DNA of 9,663 nucleotides from an uncultured Bacillota bacterium (lineage in GTDB: Bacteria > Bacillota > Clostridia > Lachnospirales > Lachnospiraceae), in contig CAJKMA010000085.1 of NCBI GenBank assembly GCA_905200905.1, positions 1-9,663 on the forward strand, read 5' to 3'. The position numbers and the translations under genes were made by a program. A model generated the notes under the pieces. It had not been told where the DNA came from. It did no database searches and worked only from the letters and a program-made list of their open reading frames with translations. Of this stretch, positions 5,691 through 9,663 are shown piece after piece. Within the stretch, counting starts at the first letter, position 1, and every line of letters starts with the position of its first letter.

Positions 5691-5719
5691 AATATAACAC
5701 TTCTGGTATCCGGATGCAA
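5691..5719 (-). promoter_or_regulatory. Antisense RNA promoter
   Basis: On the minus strand TTGCAT (5719-5714) and TATATT (5696-5691) are 17 bp apart, 3/6 and 5/6 to consensus. It fires toward the toxin gene, with a start expected near 5684. Confidence 0.6.
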
Positions 5720-5836
5720 GAGGTTTATTTTGTAAAAATATTAAAGCTCTCCAGTATATCGACAAAATTCTGGACAATAGATGAGGCAATGAGATCAGGG
5801 GACTTGAAGTTCAGAATAAGACTTGAAGTTCCGTTG

Positions 5837-6073
5837 CTACAATAATTTGTCCCGACATCCTGCTGCCTGCGCTGACTCACTAGATTTGATATAGGCAATG
5901 ACTGAGAGCCAAATGGCTGTACCAATAATACCTAAAATAACATGAAATATGACTAGGAAAAGATTTTTGGTATTTCTGGTATTTTTAGTCATTAAGGTAT
6001 AAATAAAAAATGACGTCAAGATGGTGGACGCCCTTATTAGTAATGACCCCATAATAACGCTGTCGTGTTTCAC
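5837..6073 (-). CDS. Possible small membrane protein (weak)
   Basis: 78-codon leftward frame from GTG 6073. The product has two hydrophobic segments, about 8-28 (GSLLIRASTILTSFFIYTLM) and 40-66 (LFLVIFHVILGIIGTAIWLS), separated by a basic loop (TKNTRNTKN), and a polar tail. The spacing and charge pattern suit a small two-helix membrane protein. Against it: no ribosome binding site near the GTG or either internal ATG, no promoter, and the GTG sits inside a perfect palindrome. It could be the surviving part of a larger decayed gene. No family recognised. Confidence 0.25.
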   Translation of the reverse strand: MKHDSVIMGSLLIRASTILTSFFIYTLMTKNTRNTKNLFLVIFHVILGIIGTAIWLSVIAYIKSSESAQAAGCRDKLL

Positions 6074-6172
6074 GACTACTAAGGGCTACGGTAAAACACC
6101 GAGTCAGTAAAGGAAAAGGGAGTAGAGAGAATCGACACCCTAACCAGGCCAGACCCCCGAACAGAGAAAAGC

Positions 6173-6205
6173 CCCGGCAGATCAGCCAAGAACTGAAAAG
6201 CCGGG
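6173..6205 (-). terminator. Likely terminator of the Uma2 gene
   Basis: CCCGGC (6173-6178) pairs with GCCGGG (6200-6205) around a 21-nt loop. On the minus strand it is followed by GGCTTTTCT. It lies 50 bp past the Uma2 stop codon, in the right orientation. The T-run is short, so efficiency is uncertain. Confidence 0.5.
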
Positions 6206-6254
6206 AACTTCCCTTCTGTGGGTTTTTGTCAAAGATTCCAGATCATCAAAACGG

Positions 6255-6797
6255 TTATAAGCGAATTTCTGTAAAGTCAATCCATAGATCATCGTAAATT
6301 CCGGCTTTTATAATATCAGAAAAAGTATATTCTCCAGTATCTTCAGATTCGAAATTATAAACGGTGATGCGTTGTTTGTCCGGATCAACAATCCAGTATT
6401 CCCGAACACCGGCATTGCGGTATTTGAAAAGCTTTGTATAATAGTCCATGCGCCTACTGCCAGGGGAGACAATTTCAATAATCCAGTCTGGTGCTCCAGC
6501 GCAGCCCTTATCATTTAGTTTGTTTGGATCGCAGATTACAGAAATATCTGGTTCCACATAGTTTTTGTCGTTTGCGTTGAGAAAAACGGCAAATGGGGAG
6601 AGATAAACTTCACAGGAACCGCCTTTTGCATTGATATAACCGCCTATTTTGAGATGAAGAGCAGACAGTATTTTTTGATGCGTTCGACTTGGAGGTGCCA
6701 TGTAATAAATCCGACCGTCGATTAGTTCGGCTCTGGTATCATCTGGAAGATTGTAAATATCTTCAACAGTGTAAAGTTTTTCCTGAGGTAATGGCAT
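6255..6797 (-). CDS. Uma2-family (DUF820) endonuclease-fold protein
   Basis: 180 aa, a normal length for the family. ATG 6797 has AAAGGACG 8-9 nt upstream. Family landmarks: early TVEDIYNLPDDTRAELIDG (E24), SRTHQKILSALHLKIGGYI, VEPDISVICD with the P83-D84 core, DWIIEIVSPGS with E108, then YYTKLFKYRNAGVREYWIVD with K122. These are the PD-(D/E)xK-type residues of Uma2 proteins, so the active site looks intact. The biochemical role of the family is poorly known; nuclease activity is predicted from the fold. It lies 45 bp downstream of a ribbon-helix-helix gene on the same strand and probably shares its promoter. Both face against the surrounding rightward genes, suggesting later-acquired cargo. 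Confidence 0.88.
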   Translation of the reverse strand: MPLPQEKLYTVEDIYNLPDDTRAELIDGRIYYMAPPSRTHQKILSALHLKIGGYINAKGGSCEVYLSPFAVFLNANDKNYVEPDISVICDPNKLNDKGCAGAPDWIIEIVSPGSRRMDYYTKLFKYRNAGVREYWIVDPDKQRITVYNFESEDTGEYTFSDIIKAGIYDDLWIDFTEIRL

Positions 6798-6842
6798 AGT
6801 AACACGTCCTTTCTTGATAGATTATTCGCATAATAGCAAGGG

Positions 6843-7055
6843 TTATGCGTTGTCACGTTCCATAGTTTCATTAATGGCACGATTGATAAAGGCATTGACG
6901 CTTTCGCCGTGATCTGCTGCATGGGTTTTTATTTTGCTTCTGTTGTCGGCAGTCATTCTTACTTTAACTTCCACGAAGTTTTCCATATATCTTTTGTGAG
7001 CTTCAGCTTGTGCAGGTGTAAAACCTCTGTATTTGCTTTTTTTATCTTCTGGCAT
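6843..7055 (-). CDS. Ribbon-helix-helix (Arc/antitoxin-type) DNA-binding protein
   Basis: 70 aa. ATG 7055 is chosen because AAAGGA lies 9 nt upstream; an upstream in-frame ATG at 7115 would start inside the promoter region. The N-terminal 25 residues are basic and polar (KKSKYRGFTPAQAEAHKRYM). Residues about 28-66 form a ribbon-helix-helix: strand VEVKVRM, helix A TADNRSKIKTHAADHG, helix B SVNAFINRAINETMERD. Such proteins bind DNA as dimers and commonly repress their own promoter. Three ATACGACCATATA repeats upstream, one over the probable -35, fit self-regulation. It is the first gene of a pair with the Uma2 protein; an antitoxin-like or regulator-only role are both open. Confidence 0.8.
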   Translation of the reverse strand: MPEDKKSKYRGFTPAQAEAHKRYMENFVEVKVRMTADNRSKIKTHAADHGESVNAFINRAINETMERDNA

Positions 7056-7124
7056 TGTTATATGTCCTTTCGAAGTATTCAGTGAGGCGCTTAAAAATAG
7101 ATACACCTTTTCCACTGTACATTT

Positions 7125-7153
7125 ATTATATCACAAATATCAATATACGACCA
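7125..7153 (-). promoter_or_regulatory. Candidate promoter of the RHH-Uma2 pair
   Basis: On the minus strand TATAAT lies at 7130-7125 (6/6) with TGGTCG (7153-7148, 3/6) 17 bp upstream. The weak -35 falls inside the first ATACGACCATATA repeat (7145-7157), so a protein bound there would block polymerase. The transcript would start near 7118, about 60 nt before the RHH start codon. Confidence 0.55.
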
Positions 7154-7221
7154 TATACAAATTTGATAAAAATACGACCATATAATTGTGGATTATGCAA
7201 ATAGACAGATACGACCATATA
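7145..7221. repeat. Three 13-bp direct repeats ATACGACCATATA, probable operators
   Basis: Exact copies at 7145-7157, 7172-7184 and 7209-7221 (start-to-start 27 and 37 bp), all on the same strand. The first overlaps the leftward -35; the third lies within the 17-bp spacer of the rightward promoter. The position between divergent promoters and next to an RHH gene makes them the likely binding sites of that protein. Confidence 0.75.
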
Positions 7222-7230
7222 CGATATAAT
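7202..7230 (+). promoter_or_regulatory. Rightward promoter with operator in its spacer
   Basis: TAGACA (7202-7207, 5/6) and TATAAT (7225-7230, 6/6) are 17 bp apart. The third ATACGACCATATA repeat occupies 7209-7221, almost the whole spacer, so binding would directly exclude polymerase. It would drive the genes from 7278 or 7405 onward. Confidence 0.65.
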
Positions 7231-7277
7231 AAACTCATAAGTTAAAGGAACAGCAAACAGCGAAGGGTGAAAACGAA

Positions 7278-7388
7278 GTGATCGCAAGATGTACCGGAGA
7301 CACCAACGTAACACCGGGCAAGGGAAAGCAAAGGAACAAGGTTGCCGAGATTGGTTTAAGACCTGCCGGGGCTGCGGGAGATTCCTAA
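7278..7388 (+). CDS. Possible 36-aa protein, or part of a structured leader
   Basis: GTG 7278 is preceded by GAAGGGTG at suitable distance, and the frame runs 36 codons to TAA 7386-7388, ending 16 nt before the next start. The product is basic and hydrophilic (RCTGDTNVTPGKGKQRNK, then VAEIGLRPAGAAGDS). It is the first frame after the 7202-7230 promoter. I recognise no family. The same DNA has complementary pieces (GGCAA/TTGCC, CCGG/CCGG), so a structured 5' leader is an equal alternative. Confidence 0.3.
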   Translation: MIARCTGDTNVTPGKGKQRNKVAEIGLRPAGAAGDS

Positions 7389-7404
7389 GAGAAAGGAGAA
7401 AGAT

Positions 7405-7719
7405 ATGGGTTTAACGCTTGAAGAACAAGAAACACATGTAAATTTTATGCGTGGAGGTGACAGGGCAATAATTTATACCTCTGACACAACTACTATGACA
7501 AAATTAAATAAGCTAGTTGAATTAGACGGAACAGAATGGAAATTAGAGAGCGAATCTAAACTTGCTTCTGGTGAGTTGATTGGAAAGACGTATTCCTGTC
7601 CAGTTTCATTTATTACTTTCCGTTCAAAGCGTGTAAAGCGAAACTATACGGATGAACAACGGAGAGAAGCTGCCGCTAGGCTTCATAAATCAACAAGGGA
7701 TAACAATTTTTCAGTTTAA
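7405..7719 (+). CDS. Conserved phage/integrative-element protein, unknown function
   Basis: 104 aa, ATG 7405 with AAAGGAG 8 nt upstream. The protein reads as a small mixed alpha/beta fold: EEQETHVNFMRGGDRAIIYT, SDTTTMTKLNKLVEL, EWKLESESKLASGELIGKTY, CPVSFITFRSKRVKRNYTDE and a basic tail QRREAAARLHK. The R-A-x-I-Y-T-S-D-T-T-x-M-T-x-L-x-K-L-V core with a later I-T-F-R-x-K-R and T-D-E-Q-R-x-E-A-A is one I know from short hypothetical proteins of Firmicute phages and integrative elements. No function is established to my knowledge. The basic C-terminus suggests nucleic-acid contact. A strong terminator follows. Confidence 0.75.
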   Translation: MGLTLEEQETHVNFMRGGDRAIIYTSDTTTMTKLNKLVELDGTEWKLESESKLASGELIGKTYSCPVSFITFRSKRVKRNYTDEQRREAAARLHKSTRDNNFSV

Positions 7720-7724
7720 AAACT

Positions 7725-7792
7725 TATAGGCATATAAAAGACCGTCTAAGGGTGTGGAGTAGTCAAAACGCCACGTAGCCTATAGTTTTTTT
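7725..7792 (+). terminator. Terminator-like structure after the 7405 gene
   Basis: TATAGGC (7725-7731) pairs with GCCTATA (7778-7784) and is followed by G and seven Ts (7786-7792). The 46-nt loop contains a further possible GTGG/CCAC pairing (7754-7757 with 7771-7774). The long structured loop is unusual for a simple terminator. Confidence 0.6.
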
Positions 7793-7813
7793 CGATAGAA
7801 AGGAAATTATGAC

Positions 7814-8158
7814 ATGAAGAAATACGATTTAAGCCATATCATGACAAGAGCATGGAAGATTTTCCGTAAAGTACAGGTTACCTTTGCAGAAGCTCTTCAC
7901 AGATCATGGTTATCTGCAAAGGCTGAGGAAATTAACCAGAAGCGCATTGATCAGAGCAGACAGGCAGCAGGCGTTACAGAAGAAGTAAATACCTGGGCTG
8001 GATGGAAAGCCCTTGGTTATGAGGTGATCCATGGAAGCAAGGCTTTATTTGGCACAGAGCTGATCTGGGGAAGTAAAGGGGACGGAGCTACATACAAGGC
8101 AAGGTTCTTCGGTAGATCACAGGTACATGAGTCCACAGTAGAGGAGATGGCAGTATGA
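7814..8158 (+). CDS. Conserved integrative-element protein, unknown function
   Basis: 114 aa. ATG 7814 has AAAGGA 9 nt upstream; an out-of-frame ATG at 7809 is too close to it. The N-terminal half is helical and basic (YDLSHIMTRAWKIFRKVQVT, FAEALHRSWLSAKAEEINQK). The C-terminal half (NTWAGWKALGYEVIHGSKAL, FGTELIWGSKGDGATYKARF, FGRSQVH) looks like beta strands. The Y-D-L-S-x-I-M-x-R-A-W start followed by W-x-x-W/A-K is a recurring pattern in small proteins of Firmicute phages and conjugative elements, with no established function that I know. Its stop codon overlaps the start of a 25-aa frame. Confidence 0.7.
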   Translation: MKKYDLSHIMTRAWKIFRKVQVTFAEALHRSWLSAKAEEINQKRIDQSRQAAGVTEEVNTWAGWKALGYEVIHGSKALFGTELIWGSKGDGATYKARFFGRSQVHESTVEEMAV

Positions 8159-8232
8159 CAGTAGCAGAGCTATTACTTGTGTTCCTGGGCGGCGTTCTGA
8201 CAGCCAAGGTGCATGAGATAGTAAACAATTAA
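8155..8232 (+). CDS. 25-aa single-helix membrane peptide, coupled to the upstream gene
   Basis: ATG 8155 overlaps the TGA of the previous gene (ATGA), with GAGGAG about 8 nt upstream. The frame runs 25 codons to TAA 8230-8232. The product is a hydrophobic helix (VAELLLVFLGGVLTAKVHEI) with a short polar end. The strong ribosome binding site and overlap make translation likely. It resembles the many tiny membrane peptides of phages and type I toxins in size only; no family is recognised. Confidence 0.5.
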   Translation: MTVAELLLVFLGGVLTAKVHEIVNN

Positions 8233-8349
8233 AAAGCGCCCCTTGCAAGTGCTACCAACGCTTACAGGGGGCAAGTAACCCGACAACCCATATTATAAAG
8301 CCGGATTGTATTTATTATAACGTGAATCCGGATAGAAAGACAAGGAAAA
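8233..8349 (+). promoter_or_regulatory. Two-hairpin leader upstream of the 8350 gene
   Basis: Hairpin 1: GCCCCT (8238-8243) with AGGGGGC (8266-8272) and inner AAG-x-GC/GC-TT pairing. Hairpin 2: CCGGATT (8301-8307) with AATCCGG (8325-8331), loop of 17 nt containing TTATTATAA. The second 3' arm ends about 10 nt before the AAGGA ribosome binding site. The order, the A-run before hairpin 1, the TATAA-bearing loop and the (A/T)TCCGG arm match the leader at 3974-4084. Confidence 0.55.
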
Positions 8350-8718
8350 ATGAGATATACATACAATGGTTTGACGTTTGAGGAAATAGGAAAAGAGCTT
8401 GTAACTGAGTTGGATAAGATGCCGTTATCAGAATTACAGGATTTTAAAGAGGAATGGCAGGAAGCTATTCAAATGATGCCACCAAAGGCAAAGAATTTTT
8501 GCGATCAGTTAATAGATATAATGATTGATATTAAAGAAAGGGAGCAGTTGCAGAAAGATGTTCCTGTAAGGGAGAGTAAACCCGGAAAGTACCGTCTTAC
8601 GCAACAGGATAAAGAATTTATAAAGAGCTTTGCTGTAAATGGTGAAATACCATTCAATGCGTATATATCAGCTGTAAACAGGGTTTTGAATGGACTTGCA
8701 CCACATCAAATAAAATAA
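8350..8718 (+). CDS. Hypothetical helical protein
   Basis: 122 aa, ATG 8350 with AAGGA about 5 nt upstream. Predicted mostly helical: LTFEEIGKELVTELDKMPLS, then ELQDFKEEWQEAIQMM, then CDQLIDIMIDIKEREQLQKD, a polar linker (VRESKPGKYRL) and a C-terminal helix pair (QQDKEFIKSFAVNGE, NAYISAVNRVLNG). No membrane segment, metal motif or catalytic motif is visible. It lies between two structured leaders and upstream of the integrase. No family recognised; function unknown. Confidence 0.65.
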   Translation: MRYTYNGLTFEEIGKELVTELDKMPLSELQDFKEEWQEAIQMMPPKAKNFCDQLIDIMIDIKEREQLQKDVPVRESKPGKYRLTQQDKEFIKSFAVNGEIPFNAYISAVNRVLNGLAPHQIK

Positions 8719-8912
8719 TTTTTGAGCCGGCACAATACCGGGGAACGTAACCCCGGAGCCGGTACCCCTGCTGCTGATTCTGGTTATGCTGCGCCAACAG
8801 TCTGATCCGGGACGGTGGCAGGATATTTGTTATATATGAGATCGTGGAGCAATACCTCGGCGTGCTGCCAATACTGACGGGTACCATTAAATAGGAAAGG
8901 AGATAATCTTCT
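8719..8912 (+). promoter_or_regulatory. Structured leader upstream of the integrase
   Basis: About 190 bp without a confident gene. CCGGGG/CCCCGG around a 7-nt loop is nested in an outer GCCGG/CCGG pairing (about 8728-8762). GGTACCC (8761-8767) is complementary to GGGTACC (8879-8885), which would close a long domain just before the integrase ribosome binding site (AAAGGAG). Short frames exist on both strands, but none has a start with a ribosome binding site. No convincing promoter was seen. Confidence 0.45.
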
Positions 8913-9626
8913 ATGGCAGTTGATAAAAGAGGACGGAAGTTGCCAAAGGGAATACAGCAGCGTTATGAAGGATTCGAGGGAAGGTTCATGTATCAGGGCA
9001 AAAGATATATGGTACATGGGAAAACCATTACCGAAACCCAGAAGGCAATGACAGAACTAAAATATAAATTAGAACATGGACTATTCGTTACCAAAGAAAA
9101 GATAACCTTGAATGAGTGGTTTGTAACGTGGATGGAAGAATACAAGAAGAATCGGGTAAAAATAGGAACGTATAACAATTATGAGAAATATTACCGCTAC
9201 ATGGTAAAGGAAAAGCTGGGAAGCCAATATTTAACAGATATCAGAGGAAATCATATTCAAAAGCTGTACAATACCTATGTGAAAGAAGAGTATTCATTAT
9301 CAAGCATAAAAATAGTAGCCGCTGTTTTAAATGGATGCTTCCAGCAGGCTATGAGGAATGGGCTTGTAGAAAGAAATCCGGTAAGGTTGGCAGAGTTGCC
9401 AAGACAGACAGAGAAAAAAACTAAAATAGCTATGACAAAAGAACAGCAGGCACTATTTATGGAATATGCGAAAGAAAGTTATCTGTATCATTTCTTTGAG
9501 GTTATGTTGAGAACTGGAATGAGAAGGGGGGAGATGCAGGGTTTAAAGTATTCAGATGTGGATAAAGAACAAAATGTATTGCATGTCAGAAGGACGTTAA
9601 AATACATTTGTTATCCAGCAAATTAA
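8913..9626 (+). pseudogene. int: Tyrosine-recombinase integrase, truncated
   Basis: ATG 8913 with AAAGGAG about 10 nt upstream; 237 codons. Residues 15-58 (YEGFEGRFMYQGKRYMVHGK) are an Arm-type DNA-binding domain. Residues 62-160 are the SAM-like core-binding domain (LNEWFVTWMEEYKKN, YYRYMVKEKLGSQYLTDI). Residues 170-230 begin the catalytic domain, with box I TGMRRGEMQGLKYSD and catalytic R204. Full-length members have about 380-400 residues. Here coherence with the family ends at about residue 232 (RRTLKYI), a foreign-looking CYPAN follows and then TAA. The catalytic Lys, His-x-x-Arg and Tyr are absent, so it cannot recombine DNA. The break is near 9608-9610; insertion, deletion or a rearranged junction are possible. 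Confidence 0.88.
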
Positions 9627-9663
9627 ACACTGCCTCTTCCGTCACATTAAAACAGGTCTTTTA
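9609..9663. other. Sequence of unknown origin after the integrase break
   Basis: The last 55 bp do not continue the integrase. On the minus strand one frame from 9660 is open and reads KTCFNVTEEAVFNLLDNKCI, which could be part of a neighbouring leftward gene or of an inserted element. The stretch is too short to identify. Confidence 0.3.

Larger units (their letters stand above)
5720..6254. other. Stretch without a confident gene
   Basis: About 530 bp between the toxin-antitoxin locus and the Uma2 gene. It holds a weak leftward hydrophobic frame (5837-6073), a 12-bp direct repeat GACTTGAAGTTC (5801-5812 and 5820-5831), a 15-bp perfect palindrome GTCGTG-TTT-CACGAC (6062-6076), and a terminator-like hairpin (6173-6205). 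Nothing in 6077-6170 looks coding. The stretch may be decayed cargo. Confidence 0.5.

Noticed and set aside
5725..5925. Leftward 66-codon frame
   Set aside because: It overlaps the equally weak membrane-protein frame, has no ribosome site, and part of it is the 12-bp direct repeat.
7056..7115. Longer start for the RHH protein at ATG 7115
   Set aside because: It would begin at about the predicted transcription start and lacks a ribosome site; ATG 7055 has AAAGGA at good spacing.
7145..7221. CRISPR array or replication iterons
   Set aside because: Only three 13-bp repeats with unequal spacing and no cas gene. Their fit to the two promoters makes operators the better reading.
5337..7737. CTTATAGG shared at 5337-5344 and 7723-7730 as possible direct repeats flanking the cargo
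   Set aside because: Only 8 bp exact with loosely similar A/T-rich continuation, and the second copy is part of a terminator stem.
8654..9017. Two leftward frames of 77 codons over the integrase leader
   Set aside because: They overlap the rightward 122-aa gene and the integrase start, have no ribosome binding sites, and read through hairpin sequence. A rightward frame ending at 8893 (with YEIVEQYLGVLPILTG) also lacks a start.

Overview
The window looks like most of a small integrated mobile element from a low-GC Firmicute, most likely a gut Clostridia/Lachnospiraceae-type genome. The clues are strong AAGGAG-type ribosome binding sites, A/T-rich codon use, a phage-type replication module, and a tyrosine integrase with the Arm-type N-terminus common on Gram-positive integrative elements. 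The organism is inferred from style only. I see no rRNA, tRNA, CRISPR array, relaxase, type IV secretion gene, capsid, portal, terminase or lysis gene.

Left part (1-3973). A leftward XRE-type repressor gene (1-620) runs into what looks like the hairpin end of an IS200/IS605-type element and has no stop codon in the window. Across an A/T-rich divergent control region, a rightward operon starts with a 63-aa excisionase/AlpA-like DNA-binding protein. It continues with a phage replisome-organiser-like protein, which overlaps by 61 nt a 615-aa T7 gp4/Twinkle-type primase-helicase, and then two small phage-type proteins. This is a repressor / excisionase / replication module.

Middle part (3974-5322). 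Small rightward genes: a 94-aa possible winged-helix protein behind a two-hairpin leader, a 63-aa open frame that reads like a sigma-70 factor with its core removed, a 118-aa unknown, and a fragment with weak TnpV-like resemblance.

Accessory island (5387-7230). A complete-looking type I toxin-antitoxin locus comes first: a 30-aa holin-like membrane toxin, consensus-like convergent promoters, a bidirectional terminator and an antisense RNA. It is followed by a poorly coding stretch, then a leftward pair: a ribbon-helix-helix regulator and a Uma2-family nuclease-fold protein. Three copies of ATACGACCATATA lie in the divergent promoter region upstream of the pair, probably the regulator's operators.

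Right part (7231-9663). Rightward genes resume: a possible 36-aa protein, a conserved 104-aa protein with a strong terminator, a 114-aa protein translationally coupled to a 25-aa membrane peptide, a 122-aa protein behind a second two-hairpin leader like the one at 3974, a structured leader, and an integrase. The integrase keeps the first catalytic arginine but its reading frame ends at residue 237, before the His-x-x-Arg and tyrosine motifs. With a broken repressor gene at one edge and a broken integrase at the other, this copy is probably no longer mobile by itself. It may be a remnant of a phage satellite, integrative element or prophage.
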